A stretch of DNA of 64,000 nt, from assembly GCA_009760885.1 (NCBI GenBank), contig CM019716.1, positions 14,963,702-15,027,701 on the forward strand, written 5' to 3'. Source of the DNA: Achatina immaculata. Taxonomy: Eukaryota > Mollusca > Gastropoda > Stylommatophora > Achatinidae. Positions within the stretch are counted from its first letter, which is position 1. Each line of letters opens with the position of its first letter. The notes below the pieces were generated by a model. It worked only from the letters and a program-made list of their open reading frames with translations, was not told the origin of the DNA and ran no database searches. Shown one piece after another: positions 23,112 through 34,699 of this stretch. A program made the position numbers and the translations under genes.

Positions 23112-26100
23112 GTGAATACAAATGTACTAGTGATGTAAAAGTGTCCGCTTTGAATTTATAATAATAGCCATGGTGGAATTATAATTCTTCGAATGCGGAA
23201 TGATTGTTTATTTTTGTATAATTTCACTTACATGTTTATAGTTATTATTTCAACACTGGCATGATTATAAAGATATCCATCTTCTCTCTTTCTCTCTGTC
23301 TATAAGGCCTGTCACTTCGTGATATTAAAGACAGCTAGTTAGACCCTGAAGTTTGGCTAGCAAAGAGGATTAAAGAGAGAAAACTTAAATATTTTGGAAA
23401 CATTAAACGTCATGATAATCTAGAGAAGACCATCTTGGAAGGGTACATAATGGGAAAAAGAAATAGAGGAAGACCAAGACGAAGATGGTTTCAAGACAAC
23501 GTTGATGATCTGCAAATGGATCCATCAGCAGCAGGCCATCTTGCTCACAACCGAGATGCCTACAGGATTGCTGTTAGGGAGGCAAAGTTCCACATGGGAC
23601 ATGCAAATGAATGAATGAATGAATGAATGTCTACACGCTGGATTTCTGTGAGCGTGTCAGTTATTTTAGACTGCTCTTACAGACACCGAATACAGTTACT
23701 GTAATTGTTTATTCTGAATAGTACCGAAATGTTTGTTTAGTAGATAGTCATTTATATATGTATGTAGTTACTTCTGTACTGAGTGAATGGATAAGAGCGA
23801 AACGTAAATGTTATATTGTATTTTATGTCTCTCAGCTTCAATGTTAGTTATGTTTGTTACATGAACAGGATATTTGTAGAATGTCTGGAATAGAGTGAAA
23901 GATGTATGATAAAGGGCAGGATGTCAGTCGGGCCTGCGTACCCATTTCTTAACCCTTTTGAAATGAAAATCAATCAATCAGTCAATCAATCAATCAGTCA
24001 ATCAATCAACCAGCAATCAATCAGCCAGTCAATCAATTAATCAGTCAATCAATCAGTCTTTCAATCAATCAATCAGTCAATCAATCACAGAGCGCCGTTA
24101 AACTTCAGAATAAAATGTCCATTCGTAATCTCTGAATCGATCTGGAGAAAGAACAAAGGAAGTAGCAGCCTCAATGACAAGTCAAAAGAAAAAAAGTCAT
24201 ACTTACAGCGAAGAGCACCAAATCGAGTGACAAAGAAACACAACGGGTAAATGACTTTCTATCTCTGGTGTGTTTTCTGGATTGTCGATGTTAGATTTGA
24301 CGAATTACAGTCGTGGAATTGCTGGACCAAAGGTGACTGAGTTTGTGTCATTAATGAAATCTTCACTGTGCTTGTTTGTGCGGCTCTACGCGGGGAAAGA
24401 AAAGCCATAAAGTGAAGAGATGTATAAACTAGGGAAAAAGTAGGAACAGCTTTATTTCTTAACGAGTACACAGTTGTGACGTTACGGCGTGAGCCTTAAT
24501 CATACAAAAACATACAGGACAAAGAAATAGAAAGAAGAGATAAAGTATAAATTCACATGAATGTTATGTAAAAATAAACAAAATGAAATAAAATGAATAG
24601 AGCACTTAGATGTAACTTATAATAAGCTGTGGCGTTTCTGACGCTGTATGTTAGAAATGCGCATGGTGGAGTGTAGAGAATATTTAAATGGATCCACACC
24701 TATTTACTTTACACCTCCTCTCATCCCGAAGCTTGTAAGAACTCCATCCCATACTCCCAACTCATCCGTCTTCGACGCATATGTCAGGACGATTTAGAGT
24801 TTATATAAATCAGTCTAACAAACTATTCGAATTTTCCGTCATCGCCACCATCCAGAAAAGATCCTTCGTGAAGCCTTCAACTGTATCCAACTAGTGAGCC
24901 GCAAAGAAGTATTCTGGAAAAAGCCTGTTATCCCATCTGACAGAGTTAAATTAGTACTTCATTTTCACCCGCATGGTCAGATGGTTAAAAAAATACTTTA
25001 TCGTCATCTGCCACTAATCCAACTGGACCCCGACACTCCGGGCATTTTCTCTGATCCACCCATATCAGCATACAAACGGGAACCAAATCTTAAGGACATT
25101 CTCGTCCACAGCCACTTGAAGAGGAACATTGCATATGTTGGCATTAAAAAATGTAACCGCCATCGCTGTGTTACCTGCCCTGTAGGCTGGGAAACGAAAA
25201 CGATCACCTTTCCCAAAACTATCCTCACTCTTCATGAAGGATTCACATGGGAGTCCCGCAATGTGATATATATCATTGTATATAAAAGATGAAGCATAAT
25301 TTATATTGGTGAAATTGGCATCATATTAGGGGACGGCATGCAAAAATATCTGTACGATATCACCAAGCACGTTTCTAAACCAGTCCCGAATCATTCACTG
25401 GCCCCAACCACAGAGGCAAAATCTGACATTCTGATGACAGCCATCAAACAGTGTCACGCAGATAACACAAGCCGCCTATCGCTTGAGAACCGCTACATTC
25501 AGGAATATGGGACTCTGGAACCACATGGTGTGAACTCTTTATTCAACTACACCTAATATTCTCAACAGCTAAGGTAAGACTCGAAACTAAAAAAAGTAAA
25601 GAAAGAGAAATGATTAAGAACATGCAGCAATCTCAACCTCAGAACTGAAGGAAAGAAGGCTTGGAAACTCTTAGATAACATGTCAGGAAAAAAACAAACT
25701 AACCCTAAACCAATGCGAAACTCTGGTCGAGTCATCTCAAGAGACTCAGACAAAGCCAGCACTTTTAACAAATTCTTTTGCTGCTACCAGCAAATCCTCC
25801 AACAGGAAAGTACTTGACAAGACGCTGGGAAAAGTTCTGAGAAGTAAAGAGAAAGAAATCTAGCTTGGCAAACATTCCAGTTTTTGAGGAAAACTTTACC
25901 ATCCATGAACTCCAGAGTGCTATGGGTAATCTACAGCTAAGAAAAGCACCAGGACCAGATAAAATATCAAATGAAATGATCTTTCATCTGGGCCCTGTTG
26001 GAAAGTCCACATTGCTCAGCTTCGTTAACAAGACCTGGCAAAGTGGATTACTACCAAAATCTTTGAAGTCAGCCATAGTTAGACCTATCCTGAAAAAAAG

Positions 26101-28905
26101 GAAAGCCAGAAGATGACCTAAAAAGCTTCAGACCAATCTCACTGATTTCCAGCATTGGAAAGCTAGCAGAGCGAATGCTTAACAATAGGCTGTACTGGTG
26201 GTTGGAATCTTCGGGGTCCCTCAGTAACTTTCAGGCAGGCTTCCGCAAAGGATCAAGATCCGAAGACCAGCTATTTCTCCTCACTCAAAGTGTAAAAGAC
26301 AGTTTATTACATACGAGAGAAACTCTGTAGCTGTCTTTGTAGACTTCCAGCAGGCATATGACAGGGTCTGTCAAAAAGGCCTACAGTTAAAGGTACAGAA
26401 CATGGGTACACATTGAAAAATGTACCAAAGGGCTAAAAACTACCTGAGTAACGGGACCATACACACTCAGATCAATAGCAGACTGTCAAAGAAATGAACA
26501 TTGGCGGAAGGTCTGCCATAAAGTTTTGATCTTAGCTGCACCTTGTTCCTAATCTTTATAAATGACCTTCCCGACCTATTGAACACCCACAAAGTCATGT
26601 TTGCCGATGACCTTGTCATATTGAGAAGTGGAACAGACAAATGCAGCTGGCTGCTGAGAGACTTAATAGAGCCCTCCTCACCATATCAGCCTAGTGCAAT
26701 TTCTGGAAGTTGAAGATCAATGTTAGTAAAACTACATATACAGTCTCCACTATTAGCAACAAACTAGCAAAGACTGAACTGAAAATAACTCTTAATGGTG
26801 CTCAATTCATGAAAGAAAAAATCCAACATACCTTGGTGTGAAACTAGACAGAAAATTGAACTTTAAAGAGTTCATGGATGGACTAGCAGAAAAAGCATCC
26901 AAAAGACTAAACTTACTCAGGCGGCTTGCAAATACTATCCTGGTGTGCTGACAAAGCAACACTCGGACAACTGTACACAGGATATGTTAGATCTGTAATA
27001 GATTACAACCTCCCCTACAGGTCACAGCATCAAAGAGCTCTCGTACACAAGTAGACAGAATCCAGGACCAAGCCGTTCATTTCATTTGTAGGGCACTGAG
27101 ATCAACACCCACAGCTGTATGTGAAATTGATGCAAACATAGAGCCATTAGATATAAGACGTGAAAAGTCAACCATTGAGCAGTAGAAAGATATAGACGCA
27201 TGCCCCCAGACCATCCTAACAGAATAGTGGTTGATAAATGGAAGCACAATAATAGATTGAAACTGAAAACTCCAGTGCACATAGCAGAACAGTTAAACAT
27301 AAGGCACAAACTCCCTGAAGACAGAGAAGAACTTACAAAACTACCAGACATCCCACCAAACACAAACTACACTTCTTCAAACTAACACCAGATTCAAGAA
27401 TAAATTAGTGAACAAATCATCAGATCCCAACACCCTGAAGCTGTGTGCACTGAAGACCATAGAATCCTACCCCAAGGACTGGATCCATGCATACACTGAT
27501 GACTCAGCATTCAAGGAAACAGACAATTTAGGATATGGGTTACACATAATCTTTCCAGACAAGACAATAAGGTACATTTCTGCTCCTTGTGGATCTTGCT
27601 GCTCCAGTTACGATACAGAGATGCAGCCCTGGCAATACAAAAACAGCACCTCTCACAAAAAAAAAACATTGTTATTTTCTCAGACTCCCAGTCTGTTCTC
27701 CAGCCCCTTGAAAACGGATACCATCAGCTGATCACATTACAACTGACATACTTAGTGCAATAAACCAACTCGCCTCCTATGACATCAAGACCACCCTATA
27801 GTGGATACCAGGGCACATAAATATCAGAGGATATGAAAGTGCTGACAGACTGGCAAAGAGTGGAGCCACCATGTCACAGCCACACATCTCCACCAACATG
27901 AGAACAGCTAAACACATTATACACAACAACTGCAAGCCACAGTGAATGGACAGCTGGGCCAGTAATCCAACTGGAAGATCCCTATGTACACACCTGCCAA
28001 AGCCTAACCCCAGAGACCACATCAACAGCTTATGTCGTAGAGACCAATGCACAATTTTCAGGTTGAGGACAGGACACATCACCCTCAATAAGCACTTACA
28101 CAGAGTGACCGCTGACCACACACCATACCGCATGCACTGCAACAGACAAGAAGAAGAAACTGTTAAACACCATCTGCTGGACTTCAGTGCATTAAAGGTC
28201 CTTCGAAAGAACCTGATACCACAAAACTTCTCAATCACCGACATTCTGTATGGAGGTGTAGAGCAGCTGAAGAGGACCTGTACGTTTCATTGTCTGGCAC
28301 GAGGGAAAAAAGAGTGAAAACTGGGGATCGAAAAAGTCAAAAGTCAAAGTCTCCTCTTCCACAATCATAATCCCTCCCCACTAAATTCTACTCCCTTCTC
28401 ACTTGTTACACATAACTCAGAACCTCTTCACAGCATCACATTACAACCCCTCTACCCCAACTATAATCACACATTTCACCTTCTCCCGGCTAGATTTACC
28501 ACTGTACCACTCTCTCTCCCTTCCACGGTTCCCCCACCCACCACCCTCAGTTACGACTCACCGACCACACATCCCAAGTCTCCATTTAAATACTCTCTAC
28601 ACTCTATTATACGCATTTCTAGCATACAGCGTCAGACAAGCCATAGCTTATTACAGGTTACAGCTAAGTGATCTATTCATTTTAACTGATTTTGTTTTTT
28701 TAAACATTGCATTCATGTGAATTTATATTTTATCTCCTCTCCCTATTTCTTCGTCCTGTATGTTTTTGTATGATTAGGGCTCACGCCGAAACGTCACAAC
28801 TGTGTACTCGATAAGTAATAAAGCTGTTTCTACTTTTTGTCCTAGTTTATACATTTTGGTATCACAGCTTTACTGCAGTGGCTCCGTGTATAGTTATATC
28901 ATCAC

Positions 28906-28943
<38 letters not shown>

Positions 28944-31900
28944 CATCATCATCATCATCATCATCATCATCGCCTTTCACTCCCTTGAGAACATAGGCCA
29001 CGGATAAAGTCCCTCCAGTCATCCCTGTTCTTCAAATTATTCTCTGCTTCCTTCCATGTGTATCCATTGTCTCTGATCACTGTCATAATTTCTCTTCTCC
29101 AAGTAAGTCTAGCTCTTCCTCGTTTTTTTTATTTCCTTGAGGAATCCATGTCAGTGCCTGTCCTGCTATGTCGGTGTCGTGTTATATATAGTTATATACT
29201 AATACACTAATTATTGCGTGTTATTAAGTGAAGATTTGTACGGCGACAAAGTACCTGCTTTTCCGACAACGTGAGTCTGATTTTTTCCGTGAACAATAGC
29301 AGTAATAAAATACTTCAAGAGTTTGTGCAGACCACCCTGTTGTACTTCGTTTTACCAGCATATATTTCATGTTTGATGTACTTCATTTTACCAGCATATA
29401 TTTCACGTTTGATGTACTTCGTTTTACCGGCATATATTTCACGTTTGATGTACTTCGTTTTACCGGCATATATTTCACGTTTGATGTACTTCGTTTTACC
29501 GGCATGTATTTCACGTTTGATGTACTTCGTTTTACCGGCATATATTTCACGTTTGATGTACTTCGTTTTACCGGCATATATTTCACGTTTGATGTACTTC
29601 GTTTTACCGGCATATATTTCACGTTTGGTGTACTTCGTTTTACCGGCATATATTTCACGTTTGATGTACTTCGTTTTACCGGCATATATTTCACGTTTGA
29701 TGTACTTCGTTTTACCGGCATATATTTCACATTTGAGAAGCTTCCAGCAAAACTGGGGAGCTAATGAGGTCACTAAGAAAGCAGAGCTCATGAAACAAAA
29801 TTCTCCGATTATAAACGTGTGGTTTTAATTTCTTTTGAAAAGGTGTCAATTTTGTTATTAATACTTAGTATGAATTATGCGCAGAAAAGATCATAAATGT
29901 CTGAATCTGATTTTATGTAAAGTTAATTGTGTTCATCTAGGTCACCGCGTGGTTCATGAACAGGTGAGAGTTGCCATAGAAAATGATTAACAAGGTCTTT
30001 AAGCGCGATTTTTGTGATCAGAAAGTGCTTCTTTTTGTCTCTTAGCTATGATTGTCCACGGCTGTGCTTGGTTGTGTAACATATATTACTGTAGTTTCTA
30101 GATATTTCTTCAAAGTCGAATGTGCCTTTTTTAATTTAATTTTTTTTTTTGCTTACTATTTTGTTCGTGGATGTGAGGTTGTTGGTTGAGATGGAGTGTC
30201 AAAGTGGGTCAAGACCCTTCCTAAATTTTCCTCTCAGTATTTCTTTGGTACAGAGTGTTTCTTAACAAACAAAATATGGACATACGTGGTCTCTGGAGTA
30301 GTGGAATGTTCACCAAGAAATAAAATCATCTGACATTTTTGTGTTCTCTTGAAAAATAACCAACACCACATTTGAATAGCTGGACTTGAATAGTGGCTTA
30401 CAGGCACTGTAAAGATAATGCCATATAAAAAAAAACAACTTTTATTTGGTTTAGTTTGTAGTTCATCCATATATCAATGTCCTTAGTCGGTGATCAACTA
30501 AGCAATTCCCCCCCCCCCCCAACCAAGTAGGGCTTGTGGCGTCTCTCCACTTGTCCTGGTATGCGACCAGTTTCTGAATAGTTGTCCAGATTCTGGTTGC
30601 ATGCCATTGATCTCTGCTCCACAACCCTTCGCCATGTTCTCTGTGATTTGTCGTTCTTTCTGTTTTTCCTTCATGTTCCCATTAGATTTCTGGAGATATT
30701 GCTGAGGTATGTTCGGAGTACATGAAAAATATACATCATTTTCTTTTTGTTATAATAACTTTTAGCTCTCAGTACTCTGGCAAAACGCCCCCATAATGTC
30801 CGTAAATGCTGACTGAAAATACGAAACATGATTTTCTTTTTCATTTCGAAGTGACCATGAACACAAGATAGAAGACCTGTTAGAGCTGGTGGAGTGTGAT
30901 AGTCATTGGTGACTGCCAACATCAGTTTCATCGTTTATAACAGTAACAAGTTTTAAAAAATGCTGAAACGTTATCATCATTGCAGTCTTCTCTAGTGAAG
31001 GAGTATCTTCAATATGATGCACGTACTTTGTAGCACCGGCGAGATCTCTGATGAGTGGGGAGTGAGGGATAAATTTCGCCACAAACCCCGAAGTCCGAGA
31101 CTGACCGAGAGATCGCGTCTTATTATTAAGCCAAATCTGTATTTGTTTTCAGCCCTGCAAGTGCACAGCTTACAGAGTGGAGTGTGCCAATGTGCAGGAA
31201 ATTCCACGGAAACTCACAGCGTTCCAAGTGGAGTGTGCTAATGTGCAGGAAATGTCACGGAAACGCACAGCTTTCCAAGTGGAGTGTGATAATGTGCAGG
31301 AAATGCCACAATTACAAGCTGGAAATAACGTCAGCACAGTGTATTATATATATTTTACTGTAAGTTAAATTTTACAACATTAAGTTAAATTAATACTGAT
31401 TATACGAGAAATAGAAGCTTAGGTTCTAACCCTTTCAGCATCTTACAGTTGTCATATCAAAGAATAGTTTTTTTTAGCAATAGAGAGAGACCCATAGAGC
31501 CGCAGCAAGAAATGCATTATAGCAATCAAATTAAGACAGGTGAAAATGCTCATAAACGGTAAGGTCTGGCTTATAAACAACATGTGGAAATAGCGCTCAG
31601 AATAGCATGATTTCATTTAATACTCTGTCATATTTTAAATAATTTTTACACTTTTAAAACACATTTTTTGTAACAGTCTGTCTCGTTGTGTATATGTCTT
31701 TTTCTCACATTCTCTCTTTCTTTTTCTCTGTACAGTAACATTTACGCTGAGAGATGAAGAATAAAGATAGATTCTGGTGGACAGTGTTCGATAGTCAAAC
31801 ACATGCATTCTTTCTTGTTATCACTGGTTCTACCAGCTAACCCAGTGTGAAATCAGTTAATCTACCTTAGTCACAAAGCCTGTAGGTTCGGTCTCATACC

Positions 31901-33648
31901 AAAATTTATTAACAATTCTTTGCTTAACTTCTAATGCCGATTTTCGTGAACAAAGTCTCCTTTCACTTCAGTGTTATACGTATCTCTCTCTCTCTCTCTG
32001 AACCTAAGTGCCTAGGGCACATGGGGCTTCCGCAAGGGTTTTCCACAAATGCCTGTCCTTTGCCTTTTTTTCTGCTGTTGCCCAGGTGAGCCCTCTATTG
32101 CTCAACATCCTCTCTGTTGTTCTTCTCCATGTCTCTTTTGGTCTACCCTTACTTCTGTTCCCCTGTGGAGTCCATCTTAGTGCTGTTTTTGGTAGTGAGT
32201 TATCAGTCATTCGGAACACATGTCCCAACCATCGCCAGCGTCTTTCCTCAATAATTACTGTCAGTGGCTTCATCTGCATCTCTGCCAACAAGATGTTATT
32301 TCTTATGGTGTTTGTCCAAAATATTTTTCTAATTCTTCATAAACACTTAGTCTGGAAAGAATTCAGCTTGTTTTCTATGGTTTTGGTGATTTTCCATCAT
32401 TCACTTCCATAGAGTAGTACACTTAGAACATTACTCTTAAATATCCTGATTTTCGTCTTTACGCTTAGTTATACGTATATGTATGTGTAAATACATTTCA
32501 GGTAGTATAAAGCTAATTTATTTTCATTCATCATTTGTTTACTTATATTTATGACAGGAAAATGTGTCTTCTTTTTTTTATTTTAGACTGGAAATATTTC
32601 CAATGTACCGAGTCACAGCCTACCTGGTGAAATGTACAAACTTGTGTTTGATGGTCATCCCCTCAGTAACATGTCAGACGACGCGTTCCAAGATTCATCT
32701 GCCACATTAAGTAACTTGTCAATTACGCACGCAGCTTTTACTGGGCTGCCAAAAGCATTGCTTGGGTTAAGTAGACTAGGTATGCTGTCAATATGCGACA
32801 CTTATATTGAGAACTGGGATACAGCCATACTGCAGCACGTTGGGGTCTCGGTTATAGAACTGTATTTAGGAAACGTGGGACTGAAGTCATGGCCCAACTG
32901 GATTTCCTTATTTCGTTCATTGCAAGTTCTGAACCTTTCCATGAACTCGTTAAAGTCTATTCCAGAAGATGCTTTCAACTCCATGGAAAAAACATTAAAA
33001 CATTTATACTTGCACAACACAGGACTGACCGAGCTACCGCCAGTAACAAAACTTTCTTATCTCGAATCTTTGTTCGCAAGTTACAACCAAATCTCAGAGA
33101 TTTCTTCTGACAGAATTCATCCCAAGGTTGAAGGGCTTTTTCTTCAACACAATAACGTAACGGAAATCACCGATGCGAGTTTTCCTAACAATTCTTTATT
33201 ACTTTTATTAGACATGCAGGACAATCCTATTTCTACAGTCTGGCCTACGGCCTTCAAGAATGTTCCACACCTGAAAAATCTGAAACTTTCACGTACAAAC
33301 CTGACTGAAATTCCTCTTGCTCTGACATCACTGATGGAACTTGAACTCTTGGAATTGGAAGACATTCCTCTCACCTCATGCCCCTGCCCTCCCAGACGGG
33401 AACTGGTCCAGTGGTTATGGGTACACAGAAAACCAGGAATGTATGTACATGGTTCGTGCCCTGGTTCTGTAACTATTTTGGCATATTTAACCGGTGCTGC
33501 ATGTCAGCCATCTCCAGACACAAGCATTAGTAGTACTAAGGGGAACAACTCTGCATTTTCTCTTGTGTCCACTGTTTATTTAGCCAACAGCAGCAGTTTT
33601 CTATCATCATCTGTTCTGACTTTGCTGTTTCTAGCAGCATGGTTCTAA
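23025..33648 (+). CDS. LRR-3: secreted/surface LRR protein with expanded N-cap, intact
   Basis: Three exons, 23025-23111, 31153-31359 and 32587-33648, all phase 0, predict 451 aa. It is the duplicate of LRR-2. The signal peptide is identical in sequence, and exon 3 differs at roughly 25 residues, several in LRR variable positions (LRR-2 SELARLSIYD, LRR-3 SRLGMLSICD). Exon 2 is 102 bp longer because a 51-bp segment is present three times in frame, adding 34 residues and two extra VEC motifs to the N-cap. C-cap, Ser-rich stalk and hydrophobic terminus match LRR-2. The promoter region is split from exon 1 by an RTE insertion, and the AATAAA found in LRR-2 is missing, so expression could differ. 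Confidence 0.85.
23353..23629 (+). mobile_element. LINE family 2, short (GAAT)n-tailed 3' fragment
   Basis: Contains the family 3' end 'gggaaaaagaaatagagg', then GRPRRRWFQ-like coding and a (GAAT)n tail at 23606-23629. It lies in LRR-3 intron 1. Confidence 0.82.
23967..24088. repeat. (AATC)n-rich microsatellite
   Basis: Imperfect tetranucleotide run of AATC and AGTC in LRR-3 intron 1. Confidence 0.9.
24894..25556 (+). pseudogene. PLE GIY-YIG endonuclease region, broken
   Basis: Two open stretches (24894-25292 and 25338-25556) carry the zinc-finger-like CxxHxCxxCP, the GIY-YIG core and the conserved EN-R-x-I...GTLxPxG tail of Penelope-like proteins. A TGA and a frame change near 25290-25340 separate them. 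Confidence 0.72.
25575..28340 (+). mobile_element. LINE with reverse transcriptase and RNase H, nested in the PLE
   Basis: Motifs in order: AWKLLDNMSGKKQ, LRKAPGPDKISNEMI (25930-25990), FVDFQQAYDRV (26335-26365), MFADDLVIL (about 26598-26630), YTDDSA of the RNase H at about 27490-27510, WIPGHINIRGYESADRLAK at 27800-27860, and a C-terminal RTGHITLNKHLHR...H-H block. Many stops and frameshifts are present. RNase H after RT places it in the I/Jockey-like group rather than RTE. It is 5'-truncated, with no endonuclease. It ends in repeats of 'aaagtc'. Confidence 0.75.
28904..29150 (-). mobile_element. LINE 3' end with (ATG)n tail
   Basis: A long (CAT/ATC) microsatellite at 28904-28972 is followed, on the minus strand reading inward, by WKEAENNLKNRDDWRDFI-like coding typical of RTE-type LINE C-termini. 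It differs in sequence from families 1 and 2. Confidence 0.65.
29340..29736. repeat. 36-bp minisatellite, ~11 copies
   Basis: Same unit as 13393-13500. Because 36 is a multiple of 3 and the unit has no stop in several frames, long open frames run through it on both strands; these are repeat artefacts inside LRR-3 intron 1. Confidence 0.95.
31153..31359 (+). CDS. LRR-3 exon 2 (N-cap with 51-bp triplication)
   Basis: 69 codons between 'ttttcag' and GTAAGT. The product starts PCKCTAYR, then has three 17-residue units: VECANVQEIPRKLTAFQ, VECANVQEMSRKRTAFQ and VECDNVQEMPQLQAGNN. It ends YIYFT. Only the last unit matches LRR-2. Frame and splice phases are kept. Confidence 0.88.
31984..32467 (-). 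mobile_element. LINE 3' fragment with target-site duplication
   Basis: The minus strand encodes WRWLGHVFRM, SKGRPKETWRRTTERML and RGLTWATAEKKAKDRHLW, a LINE C-terminus, with an (AG)n tail. It is flanked by the 11-bp direct repeat 'gttatacgtat' (31973-31983 and 32468-32478). LRR-2 intron 2 has the empty site at about 17870. Confidence 0.88.
32587..33648 (+). CDS. LRR-3 exon 3 (LRRs, C-cap, stalk, anchor)
   Basis: Same length as LRR-2 exon 3 (353 residues plus stop), with the acceptor at 32586. C-cap CPCPPRREL and terminus LLFLAAWF are conserved. Confidence 0.9.
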   Translation, partial: TGNISNVPSHSLPGEMYKLVFDGHPLSNMSDDAFQDSSATLSNLSITHAAFTGLPKALLGLSRLGMLSICDTYIENWDTAILQHVGVSVIELYLGNVGLKSWPNWISLFRSLQVLNLSMNSLKSIPEDAFNSMEKTLKHLYLHNTGLTELPPVTKLSYLESLFASYNQISEISSDRIHPKVEGLFLQHNNVTEITDASFPNNSLLLLLDMQDNPISTVWPTAFKNVPHLKNLKLSRTNLTEIPLALTSLMELELLELEDIPLTSCPCPPRRELVQWLWVHRKPGMYVHGSCPGSVTILAYLTGAACQPSPDTSISSTKGNNSAFSLVSTVYLANSSSFLSSSVLTLLFLAAWF

Positions 33649-33929
33649 TTTATTTATTTATTTTTACATCAAAACCTGAAGACAGAAAAATGACCTGATA
33701 TTTAAGAAACGATTATCGTCGCTGAGTTACAACATGAAAGAAATAACTGCAGGAGAATTCAAAATTTAGCAGAATGTCATCCGTACTTTGTGGAAATGTA
33801 ATTTCTGTATGCATATATGTATGGAAATATTTATGGGAATCGGTATGTGTGCAAGTGTTTGCGTCGGTATGTGTGTATGAGGGTATGTGTGTGTATGTGA
33901 GAGTATCTTCGCGTGTGAAAGTGATGACA

Positions 33930-34108
33930 GTCATAATTATCAAGAATGGAGATGCTGATCATAATTATCAAGAATAGAGATGCTGATCATAATTATCAAG
34001 AATGGAGATGCTGATCATAGTTATCAAGAATAGAGATGCTGATCATAATTATCAAGAATGGAGATGCTGATCATAATTATCAAGAAAAGAGATGCTGATC
34101 ATAATGCA
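33930..34108. repeat. 28-bp minisatellite, ~6 copies
   Basis: Same unit and position relative to LRR-3 as the longer array downstream of LRR-2. Confidence 0.9.
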
Positions 34109-34339
34109 CAAACACTAACAGTAACGTGGCACATGGAGGTAATCGAAGAAGCCATCGACAGTATAACACAAATATGTTTAATGCACGGCACATAATGATG
34201 ATGATGATGATGATGAAAGCAGTCGACAAGGTGAAAATATGGAAGATACATCTCAAATTACACATCATCACACGAATAACAAATTGTTGGGCCATTAACT
34301 AATGAAGAGCTAATATTATCGGCATAGGAAACAAAACCT

Positions 34340-34450
34340 AACGTGGATAACCTGACATGGATAACCTAGCGTGGATAATCTAACATGGATAAGATAATAT
34401 GATTACCTAACATAGATAAACCAACATGGATAACCTAACATGGATAACTA
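34340..34450. repeat. 14-bp tandem repeat
   Basis: Imperfect copies of 'cctaacatggataa', also present in fewer copies at 20010-20060 downstream of LRR-2. Confidence 0.8.
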
Positions 34451-34699
34451 CACATTCTTATACACCCCTACACAAATATCTCATAATTTTCACGTTCAAG
34501 ACATTACCACTCCAGAGTTAAGCATAAATTCATGGAAGAGATAAGTAGAATGAACATAATTAAGCTCAAGAAACAATAAGGGGATTTAAATTACAAAACG
34601 TTAAATAAAGTTATGTACCTTGTAACATAATTTTGCTACAGTATGTGTGTCGGTATATTTTTTATATACTCTTTCTTATATACTCTTTTATAAATTCTG

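Larger units (their letters stand above)
24427..28853 (+). mobile_element. Penelope-like element with inverted ends, interrupted by a LINE
   Basis: The left arm (24427-24688) and right arm (28589-28853) are inverted copies of about 260 bp. Between them, 24890-25556 encodes the PLE C-terminus: CNRHRCVTCP, a TFPKT segment, NVIYIIVYKR, then after a stop SIIYIGEIG (GIY-YIG), and ENRYIQEYGTLEPHGVN. A LINE occupies 25575-28340. PLE 3' sequence resumes at 28341. The element sits in LRR-3 intron 1 after 'gaagagatgta', and LRR-2 intron 1 is continuous there. The RT part is missing or deleted. Confidence 0.75.
20105..34470 (+). repeat. Tandem segmental duplication, copy 2 (contains LRR-3)
   Basis: Matches 10305-20104 in the same orientation. 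It is longer because of the RTE, PLE and LINE insertions and the expanded 36-bp array. Confidence 0.88.

Noticed and set aside
29271..29828. Long ORFs on both strands (185 aa and 158 aa) with 12-residue repeats
   Set aside because: They are translations of a 36-bp intronic minisatellite whose length is a multiple of 3; four frames stay open at once and the shorter orthologous array does not preserve them.
11352..33648. Direct orthology of these genes to lamprey VLRs
   Set aside because: Only domain order is similar. There are no flanking donor LRR cassettes for gene assembly and the coding exons are already complete.
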